A stretch of DNA of 64,000 bases from Actinokineospora globicatena (GCF_024171945.1 NZ_JAMTCR010000002.1:2914001-2978000); one strand, 5' to 3'; positions 17,401-25,368 are shown, counted from the stretch's first letter. The notes: generated by a model from the letters alone, not told the origin. A program made the numbers and translations.

Positions 17401-17658
17401 AAGGCAGGGCGTCTGTTCGTCCTCCCCGTCTACACCCAGCGCTCCGGTGAGGCTGGGGTCTCCACCCCGACCGTGCAGGTCTCTTACGACGATGGCGCTA
17501 CCTGGCGTCCGGCGCCGGTTGTCGCCAACGGGGACAAGTCGTTCGCGCTGCTGTACCACCCGGCGGGAGCCAAGTTCGTCTCTCTCAAGGCAACGGCGAA
17601 GGCTGTTGACGGCGCGACCGTCGACCAGACCATCATCCGTGCCTACGGGTTGAAGTAG
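14494..17658 (+). CDS. Secreted S8 family (subtilisin-like) serine peptidase
   Basis: A 1054-residue extracellular protease. ATG at 14494 (RBS GGGGAG) begins a basic n-region followed by an Ala-rich hydrophobic stretch, a signal peptide of roughly 35 residues. A propeptide-like domain follows (GQVTLVTGDHVTLVG). The catalytic triad is Asp210 (VAVLDTGID), His242 (GHGTHVAATI) and Ser411 (SGTSMAAPHVAGAAALL). After the peptidase domain comes a beta-rich region of more than 500 residues, starting with an immunoglobulin/Fn3-like segment (TLTYRNTGTAPVTLEVD). This layout is common among actinomycete exoproteases. It is a single-gene unit ending at a terminator. Confidence 0.93.
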   Translation: MRDRPGRGRMGVAAAVALAAAIAMGPVAEAEARAAPVAVAAAGQRGQVTLVTGDHVTLVGKHATVRPGPGRRHVTFVQRLDERGDVNVFPSDVVADIGAGKLDRRLFDVTALVRDGFDDRTSKATPLIVTYDGAAPRIAGEARALPSIGGASFALPKGTPLGTTRSAGFAKVWLDGKVTASLDRSVPQIGAPEAWRSGLTGKGVKVAVLDTGIDTTHPDLAGAVVLSRDFSGSADADDRIGHGTHVAATITGSGRYQGVAPDSALLNGKVLGDNGDGSESDVIAGMEWAAAEGAAVINLSLGSNRPSAGDDPASLAVNRLTAETGALFVVSAGNSGGEMGAPAAADAALTVGAVDRTDALAPFSSRGPRFRDGAIKPDITAPGVGIVAARAANGQIGDPVGDKHVALSGTSMAAPHVAGAAALLAGQHPDWKADRLKAALVGTAKPNPALTPFEQGGGRVDVARATTQPVTADAASLSLGLARWPHHDDPVITRTLTYRNTGTAPVTLEVDVPGQPAGLFTVSPSRVVVPAGGQASVRVSADTKVPAAEKVHVGAVVATGGTAVVRTPIAVDKEVESYDVTVEFKDLPSEVFGHVYWLTDLNQPRGFINFDSPASSVTRVPKGTYYFDGHSIGEVVVAAYEPNLVVAKDVTLVLDSAKSKRVEYSVDRPDAEAGAAESLFQVTTSWGTTGSGIGGPDFDFVRFIPSTTSAPKDKATFTLRGRFAKPDGEGGFVGSPYQYGVGVVYPGRVPADLKRHFRDRDLVSVRTEAAAQGKGAVGTFSDLTRLPLPARLDQRYSPDLPWYDSFTQGTSVYEPDAVQVADEPTVYRRGETAVQRWNTGVFAASLPDSPYAGVFRMGDEVAADIPLYADQEPKHSGYSRVAVGSTELYRDGELVTKSEWPGSARAVVPPGKGSYRLRTEATRGAPFELTTKQSAEWTFTSEHTTGDVPSRVKLPVVRFAPPLDDYNQAKAGRLFVLPVYTQRSGEAGVSTPTVQVSYDDGATWRPAPVVANGDKSFALLYHPAGAKFVSLKATAKAVDGATVDQTIIRAYGLK

Positions 17659-17667
17659 TTGCTAGGG

Positions 17668-17698
17668 GCTGCGGTCGGCCGTGGTGGTCGACCGCAGC
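17668..17698. terminator. Bidirectional hairpin terminator between subtilase and histidine kinase
   Basis: A 13-base stem with one mismatch (17668-17680 and 17686-17698) and a 5-base loop lies in the 42 bases between two converging genes, so it can serve both. Confidence 0.8.
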
Positions 17699-17700
17699 TC

Positions 17701-19677
17701 TTACGTTGTCGCGCTGAGCACCGATCGGTCCAAGGGCCAACGGGTAGCGGTGACGGCGGGCAGCGTGAACGTGAAGCGTGAACCGCCCGCCGGGTTGTCG
17801 GTGGCGGTGATGGTGCCGCCGTGGCGTTCCACGATCCGTTTGCAGATGGCGAGCCCCAGGCCCGTGCCCGCGTAGTCGGCCGTGTGGTGGGCGCGGTGGA
17901 AGTTGTCGAAGATCGCGTCGTGCTGGCCGGTCGGGATGCCGATGCCGTTGTCGATCACCGTCACCCGCACCACGTCACCCCGCCTGGTCGCGGCGATGTG
18001 CAGCCGGGGCGTGACACCCGGCGCGGTGTACTTGATCGCGTTGCCGATGAGGTTGTCCATCAGCTGGCGCACCAGAACCAGGTCGGCGTGCACCGGCTCC
18101 AGCGACTCTATGAAGAACTCCGGCACTGGGGCGTCAGAGGCTAGAGCCGTGTCAGTGCGCGCGGCGACGATGTCGTCGACCAGCACAGTCAGGTCTACCG
18201 ATACCGGTGCCATGACGGCGTCCCGCGTGGTCGTGTACGCCAAGAGGTCGCTGATGAGCCCGCGCATCCTGGTCGCCGCGCGGGTGACTCGTCCCAGGCC
18301 GGCCTGGGCGCGGTCTAGGGCCGGGGGAACGGCGTCCAGCGACTCACTCGCTGCGTCAGTCCAACCTTGCACCACGGTCAGCGGGCTCAAGAGGTCGTGC
18401 GCGACCACACCTGCGAAGGTCGCCAGTTCGTCGCGGTGACGGCGCTCAGCGGTGACGTCGTGGAACAGCAGGACGACACTGTCGTGGCCGTGCCCGTCGG
18501 GGAGCGCGGTGGCGTTAACGCTGACGATGCGCCCACCCGGGACACCGTCGTTGCGGATCAAGATGTCCATCTCGTGCACGTCGTGCCCCGCCAGCACCTG
18601 CGCGTGGGGCATGTCCTCGTTCGCCACGGGAGTGCCGTCCAAGTGGAACACTCCATAGTGCTCACTGTCGCGCACCGTGTCATCCGGGCTGACAACACCA
18701 CCCATCAGGCGGGCGGCAGCGGGGTTGCGCAGGGTGATCCGGCCGTCGGCGTCCACCACCGTGAGGCCGTCGCCCATGGAGTCGATGACGGCGCGCATCA
18801 GCTCGGCCCGCCGGGTCGCGTCCTGCTGGCTGGCGGCCAGTTCGCGCAGCAGCGCCGCCCGCTCGTCACGCCCGAGCGCGAGCGCCAGGCCGACCACGGC
18901 CACCAGGGCGATGAACAACTGGACGATCAGCGCCTTCGCCGCGTGCGGGCCGACGGAGGCGAACGGCCCGTCCCCGCGCAGCGTGTAGACGACCGCGATC
19001 GTGCCGACGGTGAGGTTGTGCACCACGACGAAAGTGGTGGAGAGCCGGTTCGCCGCCCACACGGTCAGCGTGATGAGCGCGAAGGCCAGCGGCAGCGTGT
19101 GGTTGATGCCGAAGACGAACAGGTAGGCGACCAGCGACCCGAGCGCGACCGCCAGGTACTCGCCGGTCCGCCACGGGGAGGTCCGCGCCAGCCGGGCCCT
19201 GGCCGCCGCCACCCAGCCCGGGGTGGTGACCGCGCGGCCCGCGAACAGCCCGAGCGCGCCGACCAGCAGGATCCCGGCGGTGTTGCGGGCCAGCCACACC
19301 GCGGCGGCCATCCACGAGTACTGCCCGGTGATCAGCCACAGCGCGGTCGGGCCGATGGCGACACCGCTGAGGGTGGCCAGCGCCGCCGCGCCGAGCAGGC
19401 CCCACAGGTCGCGGGGGCCGATGGCGGAGCCGCGCGTCCAGAGACCGGGGTTCCAGCGCGCGAGCAGCACGACGAACACGCCCGCCTGGATGAGGTTGGC
19501 GGCGACCGCGACGACGGCCAGGCCGAGGTTCGCGCCGGTGGCCATGTTGACCGAGACGGTGATGGCGGCCAGGACCGAGGCGTCCACCCACAGGGTCCGG
19601 ACGTGGCGCTGCACGCAGAACCAGAGCACGGCCACGCCCGCGGCGGGCCAGACCATGCTCAGGTTCGTGCTGTCCAT
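17701..19677 (-). CDS. MASE1-like / PAS sensor histidine kinase
   Basis: A 658-residue membrane sensor kinase. Residues 1-280 contain about eight hydrophobic segments beginning with NLSMVWPAAGVAVLWF, which matches the second element of a MASE1 domain. A PAS domain follows (VIDSMGDGLTVVDADGRITL), then the dimerisation helix with the phospho-acceptor His in FAGVVAHDLLSPLTVV. The catalytic domain has DNLIGNAIKYTAPG, DNGIGIPTGQHDAIF and GTGLGLAICKRIVERHGG. No response regulator gene is adjacent. The usual first membrane segment of MASE1 is missing at this start, and no upstream frame supplies it, so the N-terminus may be trimmed. Confidence 0.87.
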   Translation of the reverse strand: MDSTNLSMVWPAAGVAVLWFCVQRHVRTLWVDASVLAAITVSVNMATGANLGLAVVAVAANLIQAGVFVVLLARWNPGLWTRGSAIGPRDLWGLLGAAALATLSGVAIGPTALWLITGQYSWMAAAVWLARNTAGILLVGALGLFAGRAVTTPGWVAAARARLARTSPWRTGEYLAVALGSLVAYLFVFGINHTLPLAFALITLTVWAANRLSTTFVVVHNLTVGTIAVVYTLRGDGPFASVGPHAAKALIVQLFIALVAVVGLALALGRDERAALLRELAASQQDATRRAELMRAVIDSMGDGLTVVDADGRITLRNPAAARLMGGVVSPDDTVRDSEHYGVFHLDGTPVANEDMPHAQVLAGHDVHEMDILIRNDGVPGGRIVSVNATALPDGHGHDSVVLLFHDVTAERRHRDELATFAGVVAHDLLSPLTVVQGWTDAASESLDAVPPALDRAQAGLGRVTRAATRMRGLISDLLAYTTTRDAVMAPVSVDLTVLVDDIVAARTDTALASDAPVPEFFIESLEPVHADLVLVRQLMDNLIGNAIKYTAPGVTPRLHIAATRRGDVVRVTVIDNGIGIPTGQHDAIFDNFHRAHHTADYAGTGLGLAICKRIVERHGGTITATDNPAGGSRFTFTLPAVTATRWPLDRSVLSATT

Positions 19678-19721
19678 CGCCGTGCGACTCCGCGCCCACC
19701 GCGGTCGCCACCCTCGGTGAC

Positions 19722-19892
19722 ATGGTTCTGACCCTGGAACGCTGCGGGACGGTCCGTCGTGACGGCGTGGTGCAACGGCGGCTGGAGGATCCGTCGGGCT
19801 TCCTTCGGCAGGTAGGGCAGACCGTCGTCGCAGGTACACAGAGCGGGACGCTGGTCGACGCTCTCACCGGCTGTTCGCTTTACCGGCACTAG
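19722..19892 (+). pseudogene. 5' fragment of a beta-propeller (WD40-like) reading frame
   Basis: An ATG-started frame of 56 codons (MVLTLERCGTVRRDG to CSLYRH) ends in TAG at 19890-19892. It is in the same frame as the next gene and only six bases separate the stop from that gene's presumed TTG start. Its last part, QTVVAGTQSGTLVDALTG, reads like one propeller blade and matches the following HIALGTSTGEVVVLTAG in style. The two may be halves of one gene interrupted by a nonsense mutation, or a sequencing error. Confidence 0.5.
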
Positions 19893-19898
19893 TCAGGC

Positions 19899-20441
19899 TT
19901 GACGAGCTCGTCGACGTTCTTGGGTCACATCGCGCTAGGGACCAGTACGGGCGAGGTAGTTGTGCTCACCGCGGGCTTCCAGCACACCGCGACGCTCGAC
20001 TTGGACGGCAGCCCACTTACGGATGTCGCGGTGGCTGGCGGGGTTCTGTTCGCCCTATCGGCCGACGGCAGTGCCACCTGGTGGGATGTGTCGACGGGCG
20101 AACAGTTGGGCCACAAGCGTGGTGTGTTGGCGAACGCCTGCATCGCCCTACCGGACAACCGGTTCGCGACGGTCGGCCCAGAACTACGACTCTGGTCGGA
20201 GTCGGAGGTCGCCGTCGTCCCGACCGCACGCCCGCTCACCACGCTGGCGGTGTCCGCCGACGGCATGCTTATCGCCGCAGGTTCCCCTACCGGCCCACTC
20301 GCGGTGTACGACCTACCTACGCGTCAGTGGGTCACAGTGCCCATCGCGGCCATCGCCGCCCTGCACTACGCCACTGATCGCTTCCTCGCCTGCACGACCG
20401 ACGGCCGCTTGCGCGAGATCCCCGCAGACACTCTGTTCTAG
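19899..20441 (+). CDS. WD40/beta-propeller-like protein (possibly truncated)
   Basis: A 180-residue protein made of about four propeller-blade-like repeats: HIALGTSTGEVVVLTAG, GVLFALSADGSATWWDVSTG, LTTLAVSADGMLIAAGSPTG and LHYATDRFLACTTDGRL. Four blades are too few for a closed propeller, and the only start is a weak TTG with no clear ribosome binding site. The upstream in-frame fragment at 19722-19892 would add one or two blades. It is divergent from the histidine kinase with 44 bases between them. No enzymatic motif is seen. Confidence 0.55.
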   Translation: MTSSSTFLGHIALGTSTGEVVVLTAGFQHTATLDLDGSPLTDVAVAGGVLFALSADGSATWWDVSTGEQLGHKRGVLANACIALPDNRFATVGPELRLWSESEVAVVPTARPLTTLAVSADGMLIAAGSPTGPLAVYDLPTRQWVTVPIAAIAALHYATDRFLACTTDGRLREIPADTLF

Positions 20442-20455
20442 CGCGGAGCTCTAGC

Positions 20456-20493
20456 CGCGGACCCCGGGAGCGGCATGGCTCCCGGGCCCCGCG
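20456..20493. terminator. Hairpin terminator between converging genes
   Basis: A 15-base imperfect stem (20456-20470 with 20479-20493, two mismatches) and an 8-base loop fill the gap between the propeller gene and the converging DUF1684 gene. Confidence 0.7.
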
Positions 20494-20498
20494 TGCAC

Positions 20499-21299
20499 TT
20501 AGTGCGCCAGCGCCTCTTGCTCGTAAGGGGTCTTCTCGCCCGCCTCTACCGGGAACGGCAGCTGGTTGCCCTCTGGCGGCAACGGGCACGTCGCGTAGGC
20601 CGTGAACGCGCACGGCAGGTTCACCGCGCGGTTGAAGTCGAGCACCACCGTGCCGTCCTCGTCCGGGTCGGGCACCTCCAGCGACCGGTTCGCCGCGTAG
20701 GTCGTCACACCGCTGGTGGCGTCGGTGAACAGGACGCTGAACCCGCCCTTCTTCCCGTTGAACGCCGTCAGCGTGTGCTCCGCGCCGTCGACGGTGAACC
20801 GGATGACCCCCGGCGCGGTGTAGACGTGCGTCAGCCCCGCCACCACGGCACCCACCGTCGTCGGGCGCGGCTCGTCGAACGGCTCGTACACCCCGCGCAG
20901 CACCCACGCCGGGTCCGGCTCGTAGGCGGGCACGCCGCGGAAGGCCGCCAGCACCTCCGCCGCCGGGTCGTGCACCCGGATCAGGTAGCCGCCGCGCCGC
21001 GCGACCTCCACCTCGACCGACCCGGCCACCACCCGCGTCCCGGCGCCGCTTGGCACCAGCTCGAACCGGGTGACCTCGGTGATCGCCGCCCCGCCGTGCG
21101 CCAGCTCACCGCCAGCCGGGTCGACGTAGGCGGCGTCGGCGTCCTGCCACCACAGCCCCGGCAGCCCGGGGTAGGCGGTGGGCTCCTCGGTCAGCCAGTC
21201 CAGCGACACCAGCGCCAGCCAGCCGACCGGATCGGCCAGTCCGCGCTCCCGCTCGGCCTTCCACGCCTGCCACTGCGCCGCGAACTCGTCGGTGCTCAT
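20499..21299 (-). CDS. DUF1684 domain-containing protein
   Basis: A 266-residue soluble protein (start MSTDEFAAQWQAWKAERERG, ATG at 21299). It fits the DUF1684 family through DPVGWLALVSLDWLTEEP near the start and the C-terminal signature VLDFNRAVNLPCAFTAYATC followed by PLPPEGNQLPFPVEAGEK. The family is conserved in actinobacteria and proteobacteria, but its biochemical role is not known to me. It follows a secreted propeller gene on the same strand with a 95-base gap. Confidence 0.88.
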   Translation of the reverse strand: MSTDEFAAQWQAWKAERERGLADPVGWLALVSLDWLTEEPTAYPGLPGLWWQDADAAYVDPAGGELAHGGAAITEVTRFELVPSGAGTRVVAGSVEVEVARRGGYLIRVHDPAAEVLAAFRGVPAYEPDPAWVLRGVYEPFDEPRPTTVGAVVAGLTHVYTAPGVIRFTVDGAEHTLTAFNGKKGGFSVLFTDATSGVTTYAANRSLEVPDPDEDGTVVLDFNRAVNLPCAFTAYATCPLPPEGNQLPFPVEAGEKTPYEQEALAH

Positions 21300-21394
21300 T
21301 GCGGTACCCGTCCCTTCCCTGGCTGGTCGAACCTCGTCCCCAGCCAATAGCCCCCCGGCGCCACCCGCTATTCCGGCTCCCACATCGCGGGAGC

Positions 21395-22333
21395 TCAGAA
21401 CCGGGGCACGGCGACGGCGGTGTAGGTGGTGGTCGGGGTCGGCGGGGTGGAGAACCGCGCGTTGACGGCGTAGAGCCTGCTCCCGTACGCGGCGACGGTG
21501 GTGGCCACGTCGAACCGGTGGTCGGTCAACCGCCGCTCGACGACCCCAGTCGACCCATCCGCCGCGAGCCCGACCTTCGCGATCCGGTTGCTGCCGTTCT
21601 CGACGACGTAGAGGTCCCGCCCCAGCCGCAGCAGCCCGTCGTTGCCCACCACACTGCCGCCACCGAGGTCGACCGCCTTCGCCACCCCGGTCGCCGGGTC
21701 GACGCGGAACAACTTGCCGGACGAGGTGTGCCCCACGATCAACGCCCGCCCATCCGGCGTCGTCGCGATCCCGTTGGCGTTGAACGAGTTCGGCGTGTTC
21801 TGCCACTCCCCGGCCAACGGCACGGTCACCGCCGCCGCGGGCAGTTCCCCACCACGCCCCAGCGGCAACTTGTAGAGCTGCGCCTGGAACGAGTCCGTCA
21901 CCCACACCGCGTCCTTGGTGATGACCACGTCGTTGAGGAACCCGCCGTTGGCCACCGCGTACCGCGCCAACACCCCGCCGTCGCGGGTGTCCACCACCCG
22001 GATCTCACCACTACCACCGGCGACGAACAGCCGGTGCCGCCCCGAATCCACCTTCAACCCCACCGACGGCGTCCCCGCGGGCCCGCTCAACTCCCGCCCC
22101 CGCCCCGTCCGCAGATCCACCCGCTGGATCCGCCCATCCGCCAACGACCCGAAATACGCCACCGCCTCCTCCCCGATCGCGATCCCCTCCGGCCTGAACC
22201 CATCCGGCAACCCCAACACCTCAGGCCACCCCCTGCCGGTGCCACTCCCCACGCTCCCTTCAGCCGGAACCCCACCTCCCACGACCGCGACAGCCGCCAA
22301 CAACCCCGCCACCACCCGCATCCACCTCGTCAT
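21395..22333 (-). CDS. Secreted SMP-30/NHL-like beta-propeller protein
   Basis: A 312-residue protein with a signal peptide (MTRWMRVVAGLLAAVAVVGG, cleavage near residue 25). The mature part is a six-bladed propeller of the SMP-30/gluconolactonase-like kind: LPDGFRPEGIAIGEEAVAYF, FLNDVVITKDAVWVTDSFQA and NANGIATTPDGRALIVGHTS. Such proteins are lactonases or binding proteins outside the membrane. A frame upstream of 22333 is open, but only this start gives a signal peptide. Substrate unknown. Confidence 0.83.
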   Translation of the reverse strand: MTRWMRVVAGLLAAVAVVGGGVPAEGSVGSGTGRGWPEVLGLPDGFRPEGIAIGEEAVAYFGSLADGRIQRVDLRTGRGRELSGPAGTPSVGLKVDSGRHRLFVAGGSGEIRVVDTRDGGVLARYAVANGGFLNDVVITKDAVWVTDSFQAQLYKLPLGRGGELPAAAVTVPLAGEWQNTPNSFNANGIATTPDGRALIVGHTSSGKLFRVDPATGVAKAVDLGGGSVVGNDGLLRLGRDLYVVENGSNRIAKVGLAADGSTGVVERRLTDHRFDVATTVAAYGSRLYAVNARFSTPPTPTTTYTAVAVPRF

Positions 22334-22543
22334 CCCCCGAGTCTGGCCCACCCGGCCCCCACCGCCAGACCACCACCTGAGTGACACCATCCCCAGAACT
22401 CCCCACCCCTTCTCCCCATAACGGTAGCCCGCACCACATCCACAGTTGTTCTCCGGACGTTGACGATTGATCACCTCGCGCTTTGTCGCGAGCACCGCCG
22501 GTTCCGAGTGGAGTAGCCTGCGCGCACAGGGCGGAGGTGGAAG
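22334..22543. promoter_or_regulatory. Divergent promoter region with inverted repeat
   Basis: This gap separates the secreted propeller gene from the small immunity-like genes. It contains TTGACG at 22460-22465 and a perfect dyad CTCGCG-CTTTGT-CGCGAG at 22475-22492. A strong ribosome binding site (GGAGGTGG) precedes the ATG at 22544. The promoter call is tentative. Confidence 0.4.
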
Positions 22544-22684
22544 ATGTGGATCCCGGATCCGTCGCAGGCCAGCGAATTCTCGATCGACCCGCGCGAGACC
22601 GCCAACGAGGACGGGATGCGCATCTCCGACTGGACGACCGACGTCCAGTCGATCAGGGACTTCTTGTCCTCGCGCCTGCCGTGA
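22544..22684 (+). CDS. Small unrecognised protein (46 residues), first of immunity-like run
   Basis: A 46-codon frame, MWIPDPSQASEFSIDPRE to SIRDFLSSRLP, with a very good ribosome binding site (GGAGGTGG four to six bases before ATG). Its stop overlaps the GTG of the next gene, so the two are translationally coupled. It is acidic, soluble and matches nothing I recognise. The strong translation signals and coupling argue that it is real, perhaps a partner or the remnant of a longer protein. Confidence 0.6.
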   Translation: MWIPDPSQASEFSIDPRETANEDGMRISDWTTDVQSIRDFLSSRLP

Positions 22685-23016
22685 GCGGTCGCCTGGAGGC
22701 CGGGATACTGGCCCTGCTGAAGGCGTCGCCGATCACCAGGGAGTCGGTTCGGCGTGATGTGGTCGAGTTGGTCTACGCGGGCGAGCCGGGGCTCGCGTTC
22801 GAGTGCCTGTGCTCGTGGTTGTACGAGGACGAACTGCCACTGACCCAGAAGTACTACGAGCGACTCCTGCCGGTAGCAGAGTTCCTCGACGTGCCGCACG
22901 CGATCAACAAGTTGATCGAGTTCGTGGAGAGCCGGAGTAGGCGTCTGGGTGTCAGCACGGGGAGCGGTGCTCGAGGGGCGCACGTAGTGGATCAAGGAGG
23001 TCGCGATGGCAGATGA
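22681..23016 (+). CDS. MafI-like immunity family protein
   Basis: A 111-residue protein starting at the GTG at 22681, which overlaps the previous stop (GTGA). The segment LEAGILALLKASPITRESVR, then DVVELVYAGEPGLAFECLCS and LPVAEFLDVPHAINKLIEFV, is all-helical. It matches the pattern of MafI-type immunity proteins that neutralise polymorphic Maf/MafB toxins, in which an Ala-Leu-Glu-x-Leu-Cys region is typical. No toxin gene is adjacent, so this may be an orphan immunity gene. The last 25 residues are atypical. The family call is from pattern memory and is moderate. Confidence 0.6.
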   Translation: MSGRLEAGILALLKASPITRESVRRDVVELVYAGEPGLAFECLCSWLYEDELPLTQKYYERLLPVAEFLDVPHAINKLIEFVESRSRRLGVSTGSGARGAHVVDQGGRDGR

Positions 23017-23488
23017 CGCGCTTCGGCGGTTGGTGGACGTGCGACCGGGCGAACTCCGACTGCGGCAAGCGATCGTCCTGGATTGGCACGACGGTCCGCA
23101 GGAAGGCTTCCTGGGGTTTGCCGACTCTGACTCGCGTTGGCACTTCCGCAGCTTCGCGCACCAGCACAACCCGGATGGTCTAGACGATCGCCTCTACCTG
23201 CTCTCGGCGGTGCCGTCCGAGCTGGTGGGTGAGTTCGCGGCCGTGCTGTCGGAGGAAGCTGAGTCCAGGTCTCCGGTGTGGGTTCCACGCTGGGAGTTCT
23301 CCGGACCCGACCAACTCGAGAAGGTCGAAGGTGTCCTTGCGGCCGCCATGGCCCAGGTCGGCCACCCAATAGCCGTGCTCGAGTCCGCTGATCTGGTCCA
23401 CATAAACAGAATCTGGCCGATCGACGTGGCGATCGAGTTCGCCGCCAAGCAACAACCCGTGGGAGGGGCCTGCGTTGCTGGTTGTTGA
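23006..23488 (+). CDS. Unrecognised soluble protein, immunity-like context
   Basis: A 160-residue protein (start MADDALRRLVDVRPGELRLR) with a GGAGG ribosome binding site inside the end of the preceding gene; the two overlap by 11 bases. Its mix of strands and helices (AIVLDWHDGPQEGFLGFADS, VHINRIWPIDVAIEFAAKQQ) has no motif I can name. Position in a coupled run with a MafI-like gene suggests another immunity-like protein, but that is guilt by association only. Confidence 0.65.
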   Translation: MADDALRRLVDVRPGELRLRQAIVLDWHDGPQEGFLGFADSDSRWHFRSFAHQHNPDGLDDRLYLLSAVPSELVGEFAAVLSEEAESRSPVWVPRWEFSGPDQLEKVEGVLAAAMAQVGHPIAVLESADLVHINRIWPIDVAIEFAAKQQPVGGACVAGC

Positions 23489-23530
23489 GTAGGGTTGCGC
23501 TAACGAGGCTGGGGAGCTGGGGACGAAGAG

Positions 23531-24007
23531 GTGGGGAATATCCGCCATCGCTGCGACTGTGGCGGTGGGGTTGTGACGGTCATCGTGGCGTTGCCGGGGG
23601 AGGCTGAGGTGGATCCTCGGGCGTACCCGGGGAGCAGGCCCGGGTTCACTTTGGCCGACCTGGAGCGGATATCCGTGATGTCGCTGCCGGAGTGCGCGCG
23701 GACGCGGCTGCGGTACTACATCGAGCCGATGTTCGCCGACAGCGTGGCGTTCGACTTCGTTGCCACGCCGGAGTGTGTCGACCAGTTCTTCGCGGGGTTT
23801 GGTGCTGACGCGACAAAACCGGACTTTCCGGAGTTTCGCGGCATATACGTCTCCGCTTCCGGCGTCGACTGGCATCTGGAGCCCGACGCTCGGCTGGAAG
23901 GTTTCGCTCAGGTGCTGCGCGGTCCACAATGGGATGAACAGGTCGATGTCTACGTGGACCGATCCGGCGAGCCGCACGTGTACGTCAAGACGATAACCCT
24001 GGGCTGA
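23531..24007 (+). CDS. Unrecognised protein, third gene of immunity-like run
   Basis: A frame of up to 158 residues with a GTG start. The part from residue 15 (VTVIVALPGEAEVDPRAYPG) onward looks like a folded protein ending VDVYVDRSGEPHVYVKTITLG. The first 14 residues are Cys/His/Gly-rich and may be untranslated: a GTG at 23572 with GGTGGGG before it is an alternative start. No family recognised. It follows the previous gene by 42 bases and precedes a membrane protein gene. Confidence 0.6.
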   Translation: MGNIRHRCDCGGGVVTVIVALPGEAEVDPRAYPGSRPGFTLADLERISVMSLPECARTRLRYYIEPMFADSVAFDFVATPECVDQFFAGFGADATKPDFPEFRGIYVSASGVDWHLEPDARLEGFAQVLRGPQWDEQVDVYVDRSGEPHVYVKTITLG

Positions 24008-24035
24008 GTAGTTCCACGGATGTCGCCGCGGGGGA

Positions 24036-25361
24036 GTGCCGTGCGAGAGTGTCCGGGTGGTGGAGACTGGGGAGCCCGCCGCGCCTGTGAGGCGTGGGGT
24101 GTGGCTGGCGTTGGCGCAGGTCGGGTTGGCCGGGGTGGTCGGCGGGGTGTTGGCCTTGCTGGGGACCGGGGTCGTGGTCGCCATGGTGTTCGGCGGCAGT
24201 TCGATGGGCTACCTCGCGGCGTTGGTGCTGTTCGTGTTGCTCGTCGCGTTGCTGATGGCGGTGTCGCGGGTGGCGCCGGAAGCATCGTTGCTCACCCGGA
24301 CCCGCGGCGGACGCCTGTTCTGGGGTGTGGCGGTTGGGGGCGCGGGCTTCGGCTTGTGGTTGCTCGCGTGGCAGATCAGCGATGAGGCTGGCTTGGGGTT
24401 CAGCAAGTTCCCGCTGCTCAGCGTCGTGCCGTTCACGCTGGTGGCCGGTGTCCTCTTGCGACGCTGGTACCTCGCGCTCGGCTTCCTCGCGGTGTCGGTC
24501 ACGCTCGCCCTCGTGACGCTGCACGCCCTCGCGGCGGCACTTCCGTCCGATGTGGACCAACGACTGGCGGCCGCGCAGCTGACCCGCGAGTCGATCGTGG
24601 TGACCTCCGTGCCCGGCTACCACGCGTTGCCCCAGCTGAAGTCGTGGCAGCTGGAACCCGACGGCGCCGACCCGTACCCGCTGTCGCCCTACGTCACCCT
24701 GTACTCACTGGTGGACACGCCGGGCCCGGACTGCGCCTTCGACGAGTCCGATTCCCGGTTCCCAGCCGTGCTGACCTGCACCGCCGAGCGCCCCGGCCTC
24801 GCGTACATCGACGGCGCCGCGGTCACCAACGCCTACATCCACCGCGTCGCGGGCACCCAGCTGCTGCTCACGGCCCCCAAGTACGTCGACCGCGCCGTCC
24901 TGCGCGACGCCATCCTGACCGTCCGCGCCACTGACCCGCCGGGCACCTTCACCACCACCATCCCCGGCTACACGGTCGAATCGGCGAACCCCAGCGGCAC
25001 GTCCTTCATCCCCGACGACCGGACCCTGCTCCCCGGCTCCGGCACCATCCAGGTCCACACCAGACCGGCACCCACCAGTGACGACTGCCCCTCGACCTGC
25101 GAGCGCGAAACCCCCACCCTGCGCTACGAACGCGACGCCTACACCCACCAGTACGTCCAGCGGGCCAGCACCCTGGAGATCATCGTCCAAGGTGGACTAG
25201 CCGTCCCCCGCGACACCCTCCGCACCGCCACCCAAACCGCCCACCCCGCCACCGACGACGACCTCCGCCTCGTCCTGCCGCCCGCACCCCCCTCCCGAAC
25301 CCAAAGCCACTCACCCCTCGAATCCATCCGCTCCCTGGCCCGCACCCTCTTCGGCCCTTAG
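24036..25361 (+). CDS. Unrecognised integral membrane protein with large extracytoplasmic domain
   Basis: A 441-residue protein with four to five hydrophobic segments in the first 190 residues (LAQVGLAGVVGGVLALLGTG, YLAALVLFVLLVALLMAVSR, LFWGVAVGGAGFGLWLLAWQ, LALGFLAVSVTLALVTLHAL). A soluble domain of about 200 residues follows, containing two Cys pairs (PDCAF..LTCTA and DDCPSTCERE) that could form disulfides outside the cell. The GTG at 24036 is used; a GTG at 24060 is equally possible. No enzymatic motif is seen. It ends at a strong terminator. Confidence 0.75.
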   Translation: MPCESVRVVETGEPAAPVRRGVWLALAQVGLAGVVGGVLALLGTGVVVAMVFGGSSMGYLAALVLFVLLVALLMAVSRVAPEASLLTRTRGGRLFWGVAVGGAGFGLWLLAWQISDEAGLGFSKFPLLSVVPFTLVAGVLLRRWYLALGFLAVSVTLALVTLHALAAALPSDVDQRLAAAQLTRESIVVTSVPGYHALPQLKSWQLEPDGADPYPLSPYVTLYSLVDTPGPDCAFDESDSRFPAVLTCTAERPGLAYIDGAAVTNAYIHRVAGTQLLLTAPKYVDRAVLRDAILTVRATDPPGTFTTTIPGYTVESANPSGTSFIPDDRTLLPGSGTIQVHTRPAPTSDDCPSTCERETPTLRYERDAYTHQYVQRASTLEIIVQGGLAVPRDTLRTATQTAHPATDDDLRLVLPPAPPSRTQSHSPLESIRSLARTLFGP

Positions 25362-25368
25362 CGACTAC

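Noticed and set aside
19659-19889. Small minus-strand frame upstream of the histidine kinase
   Set aside because: No ribosome binding site or motif; it overlaps the kinase start and the opposite propeller fragment.
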